Shown here: piece by piece, positions 36,568 to 48,972 of the stretch
Layout: the number at the start of each line of letters is the position of its first letter
Position numbering within the stretch: position 1 is the stretch's first letter
Source: Puccinellia tenuiflora
Taxonomy: Eukaryota > Streptophyta > Magnoliopsida > Poales > Poaceae
Assembly (NCBI GenBank): GCA_012064385.1
Contig: QRDG01000062.1
Span: 62,001 to 126,000, forward strand
Length of the DNA: 64,000 nt
Direction: 5' to 3'
Position numbers and translations under genes: made by a program
Notes under the pieces: generated by a model
What the model was told of the DNA's origin: nothing
The model's database searches: none
Seen by the model: only the letters and a program-made list of their open reading frames with translations

Positions 36568-37119
36568 GTAGCCCCCGAATTTATCTTGGGCGCAGCTTGG
36601 CGGCTTCCTCTGACTTGCTGGTTCGACTCTCTGGGTCGACTCCTTCCACTTGAGCCAATGGCTCCAAAGTCGCTTGCTGCTAGCTCCAAGATGAATTCCT
36701 GCATAAAAACATAATACATATATAAAATGAGTCCACTCTTATCCCTTGTTCAAGCCACCACTCTTGCCTTCGTACTAGCAGGCCGGGTTCTGGTGTGACT
36801 CTTGCAAACAAGGACTAGATAACTTGATTTCACTGTCACAGGACTCGTCACTCTGAGACAAGCCGGCTACTTCCACATCTGTGACTTTGACCTTTCTCTA
36901 TTATAATTTCTTATCTGTCTGTTAGCCACTGGAACGTTTTTACTGAAACGTTATCCACAGTTAACTGTGGACCCACTCTGTAAATTTCTAGGGTTTTACC
37001 CCCCTTTATAAATCGCGAAGGGTTAGGTCTTAAACCTCACTTGCCCCTTCAGCTCAAAACCTCTCCTTTTCTCTTCGCGCCCATCTCTCCCCGCGCCCAG
37101 CACGCACCGCCCGCACGCC
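36568..37119 (+). promoter_or_regulatory. Promoter of the C antisense gene
   Basis: It starts with the polypurine tract complement. TATAAAT at 37007-37013 is followed 107 bases later by the start codon, so the leader would be about 80 bases. AACGTTTTTACTGAAACGTT at about 36933-36952 is a palindrome-like block that recurs, with changes, in the El1 and F copies. Confidence 0.7.
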
Positions 37120-40100
37120 ATGGCTCCCAAGCGCACAAAGACCACATCAAAGGCCAAGGCAACCTCGTCGAGCAGGACGGTGGACATCGCCGCCGCGGCC
37201 GCCGCCGCCGCAAAATCCTCTTCCAAGCGGTCGATCTCCGCCGATTGGGGTGGATCTGTGGTCTCGGCGGAGCAATTGAAGACCCATAGGCTCTCAGGTT
37301 TGATTCCCTCTAGTGCTCAAGCTCGGGCCCCAGGGGATGAGATTGTTCCCTCTCCCGCTAAGGGTGAAGTAGTTGTCTTCGTGGAGCACCTGTTCCGCGG
37401 ATTTTCTCCCCCCGGCGATCTTTTCTTCCGCCAGCTCCTCGAACTTTACGAGCTGCGGATTCACGATCTAGCTCCTAACTCCATTCTAACCCTTTCCAAT
37501 TTCGTCGTTCTCTGTGAGGATTACCTCCAGATTAAACCCGACATCAATCTCTGGCTTGAGCTCTTCTACTGCAACCCTCAGCCCGAGACCTCTGGGGGCC
37601 CTCTTCTCCAATGTGGCGCCGTCGCCCTTCAACGGCGTCTCAATTCTGTCTTCCCAAAGCCAATCTTTCCCAATCGCATCAAGGATTGGCAAAAAACCTT
37701 TTTCTATTGCAAGGATACCTCCCCTGCAAATGAACCCAAGCTTCCCTTGTTCTCTGAGGAACGCCTCCGGGCGACTCCTCTGATGAAAGCTAGGTGCCCA
37801 GAGGCCGCCCGGCCAAGAGTCGAGTCTCTGATCAATCGCATCCGGGCGCTCTTATCTCACAACTTAGAGAATATGGATCTTGTCCGCTGCTGGACGACCT
37901 GGAGAATCCAGCCTCTGAGTCCTAGGACTCGACTGATCTGCTCATATACCAGATGCGCTGGTGATGACCTCCGAGTTACGGAGCAATTGTCTGATGGACC
38001 CGAACTTGGTCGACTTATCAAAAAGTTGACTGGGAAACCGGTGAAGGATCAAGCTCATTTCGGGCTCCAACCCTTCTGCTCGACCAACCCAGCTCCTGAT
38101 GTAAGTATCACTCTCTACTTTATTTCAACCTTGATCTCACTTGTACTGCTTGCTGACTCATGTTTACTGACTCTGTTGCAGCTCACCGACTCCTTCTGGA
38201 AGCCGGCCTCTGGAGCTGGTACTAAGGATAAAGCTGAAGCTGAAGCTGAGGCTGAAGAAGAGATCCCTGCCACAGATCAAACCACTGTGGCAGAAGACAC
38301 TGATGATGCGGATGAGGAGTCCTCCCAGGGGGCTCCCGCTGATGATGATGCTGCCGATGAGGAGTCCTCGCCAGAGGCTCCAACTGAAAATGTTGATGAA
38401 GAGGAGTCCTCTCAGGAGGCTCCCATTGTGGAAGAAATTGATGATGACGAGTCCTCTCCAGAGGCTCCCACCACTAGGCAAACTGATACTGCCTCTGCTG
38501 TTGCTCAACCATCTCCATCTGCAGAGTCCTCTGCTAGGAGTCACTCCTCGTCCTCTCCAGCCTCAAACAATAATGGCTCTCGAGAGGCTGTTCCCAAGGT
38601 ACCACTCTCACGAGTCCTTGGGTCCTCTCGCTCTCCCACTAAGCCTGAAGAACACATGCAGAGTGTTATCGCCGCCAGGAAGAGGAAGCTGCGTTCCGAT
38701 GGGCCTGCAGATGCTCCTGAGCCTCTGCCAGTCTCACACCAGCGGAAATCGACCTCTCCTCCCCAAAAGGACGACTCTTACAACTCTGGGATGTCAATGC
38801 CTTCTTCGAACTCTCAGGCCCCCTTGGACCTGGAGACCAATATTGGGTAAGGTTCCTTTGCTTCTATACTTGTATTCAAATGACTTCTGCTTTTTTCTCT
38901 TTTCACTAATTCTGTTGCTGACTTCTATCTTTGCGTATTTCAGGGCTCGGCCTTGTTCTAAGGTAACCAAGCACTCAGGCATGGCTGATGTCACTTCTGG
39001 TCGTGGACCTGCACCTCCTTCGGCCTCTGAAACGACCAGCACAAAGACAGGCCCTTCAATTGCTGCATCTGCTGGTGCTACCACGACTCCAACCATTCCC
39101 GAGTCCCCTTCAAGGACCCGGGCGGCAACTCCAACAATAGTCCAGCCCAGCTCTGGTGCTGCGACTCCTGATATTGCGCCTAAAGTTCAGCCGGCTCCTG
39201 TGAAGCCGACCCATGCAGCCTCTCCGTCCATCAAGATCAAGTCATCAACTGATTACAGCCGACTTCAAGTGGCTGACAACATGTCATTTTCTGAAGCTTA
39301 TGCTGAAGCTGTTGACTTGAATGATCAATCTGCTAGGCTGAAGGATGACGAGCAAGCTGCTCTTAGATCTCTCCTCATGGTTCATGAAGTAAGTCCTCTG
39401 ACTTCACCTTATATGCTTTTCTGGCATCATCCTATCCCAGTAGCCCCCAAGCACCTGTCTGTGGTGACTTGTGACTAGGATAGGTGCTTCGATTTGAAAC
39501 TGAACCCAATTGCTACATAGAAAAAATTTGCACACTGTAGCCCCCAAGCACTGAGTCTTTAGCTCTACTAGGACTCGGGGCTGCTAATTTACTGTCTGTC
39601 GGGTCCTTAGACCAAAAACTTTTGCACGAGTAGCCCCCAAGCGCCGAGTTGTCAGCCTGCGACGACTTGGGGCTATCAATATATGTTGCTTACTGACACC
39701 TTACTTGAAGAAGAATTTATGTTCTGCGAGTAGCCCCCAAGCGCCAAGTTGCTAACTTGTGGCGACTTGGAGCTGCAAATATATGTACTTGACTCATACT
39801 TAACTTGATGAAAAATTCTGATCTGCCAGTAGCCCCCAAGCGCCAAGTTGCTAACTTGTGGCGACTTGGAGCTTAGGACTTGTCGATTAGGACTCATGCC
39901 TGCTTGCTGTTTATGAAAAAACTGACTCCTGAGTAGCCCCCAAGCGCCAAGTTGTTAACTTGTGACGACTTGGAGCTCATGAGTTCGTTATTTGACTTGT
40001 GGAGCTCACTTGTGCTTTATGACTTGTAATTGCAGTGCATTGTCTCCAAGATGAAGAGAGATATGAAAGAACTTGAGGACCAGGCAGCTGCCAGTGCCAG

Positions 40101-41243
40101 ATCTGCCATGGTCGAAAAAGAACACTCCCTTCAGCTTGAGAAGGATCTGAAGACCTTGGCTGCTCAACTGGAGCAGGTGAAAAAAGAGTCGGCTGAGGCC
40201 AAAAAGATTGCCCAGAAGGCACACAACGACCTGAAAGCTGTGTTCGACACTTGCAAGAAGGGCATTGGTGCCATGTGTCAGCATATATTTGGTGAGTTTA
40301 TGACTTTTGCTTGCTTCCTTTTGCACCTTTCTGAACTGCTTTTCAACTGACAATGACTCCTTGATTTTCTTTCTGCAGGGGCTGACTCCCCAAAGCTTAA
40401 ATTGCCCACAAGCAAGCAACTATCTGAGATGCTTGATTACTGTCATGGGCTACAAGAGGGAGCCCGTTCTGTGGTCAAGTATTTGAATCATAAAGGCAAG
40501 TACCCCAAAGAGCCTGAACGTCTGGTGGACGAGTTGTCCAGAGCACCAGGCTATATGCGTCTGTGGAAACAATCTTCAATGAGGAGAGCCTCCACCAGGA
40601 TCTTGGCTTAGCCCACAGCTACTATCCAACTGTCCTAGAGCCAGCAATGCTGACGATGGGGAAGCCTGAGCAACATGAGGATGGCAAACCTTTCACTCAG
40701 GATGACTTCAAGGCCGAAGAAAAACTGGTGCGGCCATATGCTTGCGAGATTGCCAATAAGATGGACCCTGAGGTATGGGTTCATCATTATGATTTGGAGA
40801 ACAAAAGAGTCGCTCCAGAAACTCCTCAGATAGTAAACTTTGGCCGCCCATCACAGGACCCAGCTGGTGTATTCTCTTCTTCCGCCGGTCCGAGTTCATC
40901 GTCACCGGCGGCTCCTGTTCCAAGTGCTGAGCCTACCCTGAAGACTCCTGCTGCGCCCACTCCTTCCAGAGCTGTCTCTGGAGACGCTCAGAAACAAGCA
41001 GAACTTGCTAAGCACATGAAGAGTCCCAAGGGTACTGGCTTTCAAACGAAGAGAGTCGCCACCAAGCCTCCATTGAAGCCGGCTCCTTCCTCTGCTGCTG
41101 AAGCACAAGGCAAATCTCCTGTGAAGAAAGGCTACTCAATTCCTGCTGTCCAGACAAAGGACAAGTCTCCTGTTAAGAAGGACTCCCCAACTCTGGCGAA
41201 GGAGTCAGCTCCTCTTGAAGACAACCCTCTGAATGACTTTTGA
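37120..41243 (+). pseudogene. Antisense five-exon gene of C, one frameshift in exon 5
   Basis: Exons are 37120-38100, 38182-38846, 38944-39388, 40036-40291 and 40379-41243, all GT-AG. Exon 1 codes 327 residues: a Lys/Ala/Ser-rich start with an Ala run, then the PF04195-type domain (from about residue 85). Exon 2 has four acidic repeats of type DEESSxxAP and a basic KKRK-like site (ARKRKLR) that could be a nuclear signal. Exon 3 is Pro/Thr/Ser-rich. Exon 4 is a coiled coil. Exon 5 holds the block through HHYDLENKR and a basic tail ending NPLNDF. A one-base loss near 40605 creates a stop at 40609-40611. Apart from this the frame is open over some 3.2 kb. The biochemical role is unknown; the coiled coil suggests a self-associating structural or DNA/RNA-linked protein, which is inference. 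Confidence 0.8.
39441..39980 (-). repeat. Six-unit hairpin array in intron 3 of the C gene
   Basis: TAGCCCCCAAG cores lie at 39441, 39538, 39631, 39731, 39830 and 39934, a period of 93-104 bp. In the unit at 39830, AGCCCCCAAGCGCC pairs with GGCGACTTGGAGCT apart from one mismatch and two bulges, and AAGTT with AACTT around a GCT loop. Read in the element's own direction, the cores are CTTGGGGGCTA. Confidence 0.9.
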
Positions 41244-41832
41244 TTACTATGTAATGCTGTGTTGTTGGTATTTAAACTCTGTAATGATGCACTACTGGTA
41301 TTTTTAAAATTTGTAGCTTGTTAGCTATTTTGAGTTGTAATGATGCACTACTGGTGCCTTTAAACTTTTTAGCTTGTTAGCTATTTTGAATTTGTGCCAA
41401 TCGGCTTGGTTCTTATAACCCGTCTAGTCTTTCACTGATGAATAAGTAGGCCCTGCATGACTTCTCTTACAGTTTGTGCTGACAGGTTCTTAACTCATAT
41501 GTTCCTTAGGATCCATAAGAGAGAGAAACAAGTCATGCCTGTAGATAGATCATATTGTGCAGGATGCATCTGACTTACCAGCGAAAAGACTAGGAAAAGT
41601 TTGGCTACTGTGCCGGGTCCAAGAGTTTAAGCTTAGCTTTTTTCACTGAAAAGCAAGCCCCCAAGAACCTGATGATCAAAATTTAAAGAATAAAGCGCAC
41701 TCACTGGGTGACTCGACTAAAGGACTCATGTTCACAAAAGCCGGCTTTATTTCATTTGATCATAACAATTCGATTACATCTAGGCATGGCTCACTGGGCT
41801 CATTGCCTTTCAACTCATGAATCTGTTACAAC
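41244..41832. other. Convergent spacer of C
   Basis: No gene. It includes a direct repeat of a TAATGATGCACTACTGGT motif (about 41282-41300 and 41338-41356) soon after the gene's stop, and a polypurine-like core near 41655. Confidence 0.65.
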
Positions 41833-44800
41833 TTAAGTATAATAAGGACGTAACTGAGCTATGTTCCAAGGCCTCTTTGCCTCTGCATAAGGATCTAGAG
41901 TATGAGCTGTATCAGCTCCTTTGCCTACACTTGCCGGCTCTCGCACATCCATTAGATAGTACGATCCGTTGTTCAGATTCTTGCTTATGATGAACGGTCC
42001 TTCCCATGGTGGAGATAACTTGTGCATCCCTTCCTTATTCTGGACAAGGCGAAGCACTAAGTCTCCTTCCTGGAAAGTCCGGGTCTTGACTCTGCGTGCG
42101 TGATATCGCCGCAAGTCTTGCTGATAAACTGCTGATCTCTCTAGGGCTAACTCCCTTGCTTCCTCAAGTGCATCGACCGAGTCCTGGCGGGCGAGTTCGT
42201 TTTCTGTCTCAACGTAATTGGCGACTCGTGGCGAGTCATGCAACAAGTCGCTTGGCAAGACAGCTTCTGCTCCATACACCATGAAGAAAGGTGTGAAGCC
42301 AGTGGATCTGTTAGGAGTCGTCCTGATGCTCCAAAGTACTGCTGGTAACTCCTCAACCCAAGACCCGGCGGCTCTTAGCAAAGGGACTCGGAGCCGAGGC
42401 TTAATTCCCTTCAGCAACTCCTGATTTGCCCTCTCTGCTTGTCCATTGGACTGTGGATGTGCCACTGAGGCTAGGTCGAGTCTGATATTGTTCTCACCAC
42501 AAAACTTGGCCATCTCCCCAACTGATAAGTTGGTACCATTGTCTGTAATGATGCTATGAGGGTATCCAAATCGTGTTGCTATTTTCTTGAAGAATCTCAC
42601 AGCTGATGCACCGTCGACTCTGCTGACGGGTTCCACTTCCACCCACTTGGTGAACTTGTCAACTGCTACTAGCAGATGGGTCTTCTGACAAGGCGACTTT
42701 GAGAAAGGGCCCACCATGTCGAGTCCCCAAACTGCAAATGGCCAAGTGATAGGGATGGTTCTGAGTTCTTGAGCTGGCACGTGGTCTTGCCTTGCGTACC
42801 TTTGACATCCATCACAGACTCGAACTATCCTTTCTGCATCTAAATGTGCTGTCAACCAAAAGAACCCGTGTCTGAAAGCTTTTGACACCAAGGATCTAGT
42901 GGATGCATGATGACCACAATCTCCTGCATGGATCTCTTGCAATATTTGCTTGCCCTCCTCTGGAGACACACATCTCTGGTAGACTCCAGTAACACTCCTT
43001 CTATACAACTCGCCGTCAATGACTGTGTAGGACTTGCATCGCCTGATGAGTTGCTTTTGCTTGACTTCATCCTTTGGGAGTTCACCCCGCAGGAGATACG
43101 CTAGGTAGGGCTCTGTCCACGTTGGGATTGTTCGTACTGCTGCAACAAGTGCCGACTCTGGGTCTGGAAAAGCTAACTCCTCCTCTGTGGGCAACTTGAC
43201 TGAAGGGTGATGGAGTTCATCCAAGAACACATTTGGTGGTACTTTCTCTCGACGAGAGCCGAGTCGTGATAACGCATCAGCGGCCTCGTTCTTGCGCCTG
43301 TCAATATGCTCCACTTGATAACCAGAAAAGAACCCGGCTATCTGTTCGACTGCTCTTCTATAAGCTGCCATGTTTGCGTCCTTCGAGTCCCAAGTTCCAG
43401 ACACTTGCTGAGCTACGAGATCCGAGTCTCCAAAGCACCTGATACGCTTGACTGTTCATCTCCTTGGCCAAACGCAGGCCATGCAGCAAAGCCTCATACT
43501 CTGCCATGTTGTTGGTACAATCAAAGTGTAACTGAAGGACATATGCTAACTTATCTCCTTTAGGTGATGTTAACACCACGCCGGCTCCTGAGCCTTCTAA
43601 CTGTCTGGACCCATCAAAGTGCATTGTCCAATACTTGGTGCAAGGGGTGCTTGGTGAAGATGTAAAATCTGTCCAATCATTGACAAAATCAACCAAAGCT
43701 TGAGATTTGATCGCTGTCCTTGGCTCATATGTGATATGATAGGGACCCAACTCAATTGCCCACTTGGCGACTCGCCCTGTTGCTTCTCTGTTGCGTATAA
43801 TATCTGCCAGCGGTGCTGAACTCACCACCTTAATTGGATGCTCTTGGAAATAATGCTTGAGCTTTCTACTTGCAAGAAAAACTCCATAGACCAACTTCTG
43901 CCACTGTGGGTACCTTTGCTTTGACTCTGTGAGGACTTCACTGATGTAGTAGACAGGTCTCTGCACTGGGTACTCCTTTCCTTCCTCTGCACGCTCCACA
44001 ACTACTACTGCACTGACAACTCTCTCGTTGGCAGCTACATATAATAACATGGGCTCCTTATCTGTAGGAGCTGCAAGCACTGGTGCTGTTGACAAAGTTT
44101 TCTTCAACTCCTCAAAAGCACGGTCAGCTTCTTCATCCCATAGGAATTTATCTGACTTCTTCAGGAGTCGGTAGAGAGGACCCGCCTTCTCCCCGAGTCT
44201 GGAAATAAACCTGCTTAGAGCTGCCACACATCCAGTGAGCTTTTGAACGTCCTTCAGACAAGTCGGCTTCTGCAAGTTATGGATAGCCTTGATTTTCTCT
44301 GGATTTGCCTCAATGCCTCTCTCTGAAACGATGAAGCCTAGGAGTTTGCCAGCAGGGACTCCAAAAACACACTTGGTTGGGTTGAGCTTCATCTTGTACT
44401 TGCGTAGGTTCTCAAACGTTTCTGTCAGGTCTGCTATCAGAGAGTCGGCCTTCTGAGACTTGACCACTACATCATCCACATAAGCATGAATATTCCTTCC
44501 AATCTGTTTTTTGAAACAATTTTGGATACATCTCTGATATGTAGCTCCTGCATTCTTGAGTCCAAAGGGCATTGTTGTGTAACAAAATGCTCCAAAGGGC
44601 GTGATGAAGGACGTCTTCAGCTCATCCTCTATGTTGAGTCTGATCTGATGGTACCCTGAATATGCATCCAAGAAACAAAGCAACTCTGACCCCGCTGTGG
44701 AGTCAATGATCTGGTCTATGCGAGGTAGTGCAAACGGGTCCTTAGGGCAATGCTTGTTCAGGCCCGTGAAGTCGATGCACATCCGCAACTCTCCTGTCTT

Positions 44801-47800
44801 CTTTGGTACTAACACTGGATTGGCCACCCACTCTGGGTGAAAGACCTCCTTGATGAACTCGGCTGCGAGGAGCCGAGCCACCTCTTCTCCTATAGCTTTC
44901 CTCCTGTCATCATGAAACTTGCGCAGACCCTGCTTGACTGGTCTTGCATTAGGATTAACATGTAAGCTGTGCTCGGCGAGTTCTCTCGGGACTCCTGGCA
45001 TGTCAGATGGCTTCCATGCAAAGACGTCCCGGTTCTCACGGATGAACTCGACGAGCGCGCTTTCCTATTTATCAGAGAGGTGTGCCCCAATGGTGAACTG
45101 CTTGGAAGAGTCACCAGGGGTAAAGTCGACTTGCTTTGTGTCCTGAGCTGACTTGAATTTCATCTTCTCCTCTGTGGCCGGCTTCTTAAGGACCGAGTTG
45201 TCCTCCGGGTCCACGTTTGCCTTGTAAAACTTTAGCTCCTCTTGAGCACAAGCTGTCTCAGCCATAGCTGCATCACCTAACTCACACTCCAATGCCATCT
45301 GTCTGCTGCCATTAACTGTAATGACTCCTGCTGGACCTGGCATCTTGAGCTTCAAGTACACATAGCATGGCCTGGCCATAAACTTAAAATATGCAGGTCG
45401 ACCAAAAAGAGCATGATATGGGCTCTTAAGGTCCACTACCTCAAAGGGCATAATCTCTGAACGAAAATTCTCCACTGTGCCAAAAGCAACCTCAAGATAA
45501 ATCTTACCAATGGGCTTGGCCGACTTCCCTGGTACTATCCCATGGAACACTGTCTCTGTTGGAATTAGCTGTCTATCTTGCAGCTGCATCCTCTTGAATG
45601 TGTCATAATATAAGATGTTGATACTGCTTCCACCATCCATAAGCACTTTGTTTAATGTATAGCCCCCAACTTGAGGTGCTACCACCAAGGCTAACTGCCC
45701 TGGCTCGTCGACTCTTGGTGGATGATCTGCCCGACTCCATGTGATGGTTTGCTCTGACCACCTGAGCCACTGTGGAAGGGCCGGCTCTACTGCATTAACT
45801 GCTCTGACTTTCAACTTCTTGGAACGCTTGGACGTACTAGTTGTGAAGACATGGTAGCTGCCACGACTCGGGTTGTGCTGCCGAGTTGTGACATAATACT
45901 GACCATTGCCATCATTAAGCTGCTTCGGGTTTGCTGGAACCCGCCCTGCTAGTGACCTCCTCCTTGAGGTTGGTTTGGGTTATTGCCGGCTCCTCCACCG
46001 TTATTGCCGGGTCCTCCGACTCCATTGTTTCCTCTATATCCACCATTGTTGTTACCTCCTCCTGGCCCTTGGAACCTGGCGCGCTGCAAATCTACGCACT
46101 GTCCCAGGGTATGACCGCATCTACCGTTCTTAGCATGTTTAGGGCATGGAATCCTCAAGACCTCCTCTGTGCTTGGAGTACGGCCTTGGTATCCACCAGA
46201 ATTATTGTCCTTGCGTCTGACTCCAGTGTTTGTGTTGGCCACTAGGTCAGAGTTGTCTCCATATGGCCTCTTGCCACCACCTTGATTCTGGTTCTGATTC
46301 TGGTTCTGATTCTGACCATTGCCACCTTGTCCTTTAGTTCCTTCCTCCTGATCCTTTGTTTTGTCTGTGGCAGCGTGCTTATTAGCACCTGCCATGATCT
46401 CACCAATCGTAAGGGGAATACCTTGATTCAGGCTCTCCTTCATACGACCTAGCTTCCAACTCAAGGGATTGTAACTGCAATTTCTCTCCATCGCCATTAA
46501 CACTGAAACTGGTGGGAGTCCTTGTGAGGAGTTAATGATCTCTGAGACTCGCTTCATCCAGTGCCTTGCTGACTCGCCCTTCCTCTGGACACACCGCTCT
46601 AGGTCCTCGATGGTGCTGAGTTTTTTGCATGTGCCCTGGAAGTTCTGAATAAAAGCTGCCTTTAATTGCTCCCAAGAGTTGATTGACCTAGGAGGCAAGT
46701 TGCGCATCCAAACCTTGGCTGCTCCCTCCATCATAAGATACATGAACTTGGCACACAGATTACCTGTGGCATTGCGAATACTCATTGCCATCTCGTATGT
46801 GCCCAACCAAGAGGTCGGGTCCATGTTTGGCTCATAGTTTGGAACCTTGCGCGGCTCCTTGAAACTGTTGGGGAAGGACTCGGACCTGATGGCATCAGAT
46901 AAACACTCTGGTCCTGTTAATGCTGGGGAAGCACCAGGAGAAGTTACCTCCTCGTGCACCCGGGTTGGCTGAGGCGGGTTGACTGCACCCACTAACGCTC
47001 TATCCCTCTCTGCCTCCCGAGCTCTTGCAGCTTCTCTTTCTCGTCGTTGCCTTGCTTCATCAACCACTAGCTGAGCTTGTGAAATAGTTGGCATGTTTGC
47101 ACGATTCCTCACTAGTTCACGACGCCTTGCACTCGTAGAGTTTGCCGGATTGGACTCGCCGTGCCGACTCCTCGTGCCTGAGTTGAAAGGTGTTGAATGT
47201 AGCCTACTTGCGTCTGGAAAAGTTGGATACAAAGCCTGCTGAGTCAAAGCTGTTTTCAGTAACTCGATAGCCTCACGAGTCTCCTGTCCTGCTGGTCCCT
47301 CTGGTACCACAATATTCTCCAATCTCAGAGTCGCCGCATGAACGTTGTCCATAGGATTAGAATAATGTCCCTCTGGAGTATGAAATCTGTTAGGCTATGA
47401 CCCTAAGCCACCAGATGCTCCTCCTCCGACTCCTCCTTCAGGCGGTGGTCCGTTGGCACGGCTGCCTCCCGATCCTTCTGGGGGTGGTGGTGGTGGTGGT
47501 GGTGGTGCTCCTCCGGCTCCTCCTGCGGCGCCTCCCGCTGCCGCTGAGCCTCCCAGTCCAGCTACTCTGCCTGAACCGTTAGGTGTGATGAATAGATTGG
47601 TTGGATTGATGTGGACTCCATCATGCAAGCGACTCCTGACTCTGCGGTGTTGAATTGAAGTAAGCTCCTCGCGGCGCCTCCGCACAACTTGAGCTTCATC
47701 CTGGACTCGGGCCTGTTCCGCGGCTAGTCGACGGTTTGCCTCTGTAATATCAGCTAGCTGCTTCTCCAACGCAGCACGAGCGTTGGTTAACTCGGCTGCC

Positions 47801-48302
47801 CTCTCAGCGGCATTACTTGCATTAATTTCCTTTGTCAATAGAGTCGGATCGAACTGATTCCCTGTGTTTCCAGACATGTAGACTCCCACAACACGAGCGC
47901 GTACTGGCGACTCCTCATAATCCTCTTCCTCTATCCCGTACCCAAGCCGATCAACAAGGGTAGGATGGACTCTGAATCTGCATCATAATCTGAATCTGAC
48001 TCTTGCATCGCCTCTGGTTCCTCAGCTAGGGGTCCCTCAGACTCGGCGATGATGCCGACCTCTGAAGTTCCGACCGACTCCTCGCCGTCGGACTCGACGA
48101 CAACGGTTGGCTCTGATACTGACTCCGCCGAGTTTACGCGAAGACCCGACGCGCACACCATCCCGACGAACACGTTGATTCCTCCAAAGACAAGCTGATA
48201 ACCCTCGTCGACTTCGTTCATCTCCGAGGTCCAGCCTGAGTCATCGATCTCTGTTTCTCCATGCTCATCAGTGTAGACCCGCCCGATGGCGAGTTTCTCC
48301 AT
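41833..48302 (-). pseudogene. gag-pro-pol of C, RT and RNase H present, multiple lesions
   Basis: Gag starts at MEKLAIGRV (48302). A four-base loss near 47950 shifts the frame, and stops at 47395-47397 and 45949-45951 replace CAG codons still present in sister copies. Protease keeps DGGSS. The amber codon at 45065-45067 separates protease from RT. RT has LDAYSGYHQ and YVDD, then a connection domain and an archaeal-like RNase H (HFDGS, EYEALLHG, GDSDL). A one-base insertion near 43452-43456 breaks the frame before integrase. Integrase has HHCC, Asp, Asp and Glu intact and ends with the PPWEGPF block. It shows the layout from which El1 and E lost 1.6 kb. Confidence 0.9.
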
Positions 48303-48350
48303 AGCTCGACGAGCAGCTCCAACGATCTCAACTCCTTTCGTCACCGTAGG

Positions 48351-48367
48351 CCCCACGGTGGGCGCCA
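48351..48367 (-). other. Primer binding site of C
   Basis: The complement of TGGCGCCCACCGTGGGG, lying two bases from the LTR edge at 48370. Confidence 0.8.
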
Positions 48368-48369
48368 AC

Positions 48370-48972
48370 TATCGTGGGGTTGTCACGGCAAGTTCTTCCT
48401 CCGGGAAGATGAGTTCTGGGGCCATTGGTGATTGAAGTACGTGGGAACGATTAATCTCGTCGGGGAACAAGGATTTACCCAGGTTCGGCCCCTCTGATTC
48501 GAGGTAAAGACCTACTTCCTGCTTCTATATTATTGCTCTTGATTGTATCTCGACTACAGGGACCCGGCTCCTACAACTCAGGAGCCGGCGACTTCTCTCT
48601 GGTGGCTAGGGTTTCTCCCTACTGGTTGAAGCTTATTCTCTAGAACTCTCTCTCTCTAACTTGCCTTCGAACTTGCTTTTTGATCTAAGGTCCAGGACCC
48701 CGCTTATAAAGGCTGCCGGGTCTCTGGACTTACAATTTACACCGAGTCATACTAGAACACGGAGTCCTACTCTACGTCTTGGTCTTCCAAGTTAGGGCTC
48801 CGGGTTGCACTTGGACTCCTTCCGGACGGGTCCTTTCTTCATCATGGGCCTTGGTCGACTTGTCTCCAGCCCAGCCCATGCGACTTGATACGTGACTCGG
48901 CTTTGGCCTTCTTGGTCTTGGCGGGTCTACTTTCCGGGTCCATGGGCCTACCTGTAAAGTATCCCCCCATCA
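48370..48972 (-). repeat. 5' LTR of C
   Basis: It is 603 bp. The inner end is changed: TATCG replaces TGTCG, so the usual CA end of the LTR is lost on the element strand. The CT-rich insertion is 14 bp longer than in the 3' LTR. The outer end, CCCCCCATCA at 48972, borders non-element DNA. Confidence 0.9.

Larger units (their letters stand above)
35979..48972 (-). mobile_element. C: 13-kb minus-oriented copy, the most complete of the family
   Basis: LTRs lie at 35979-36567 and 48370-48972. Gag-pol reads leftward with full RT, YVDD, archaeal-like RNase H and integrase. The five-exon gene reads rightward. The LTRs are alike apart from a few bases and a short indel, so the copy is young. The flanking bases (CTGTC on the left, CCTTG on the right) do not match, so no target duplication can be shown. 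Point mutations and one-base indels make both reading frames non-functional. Confidence 0.9.
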
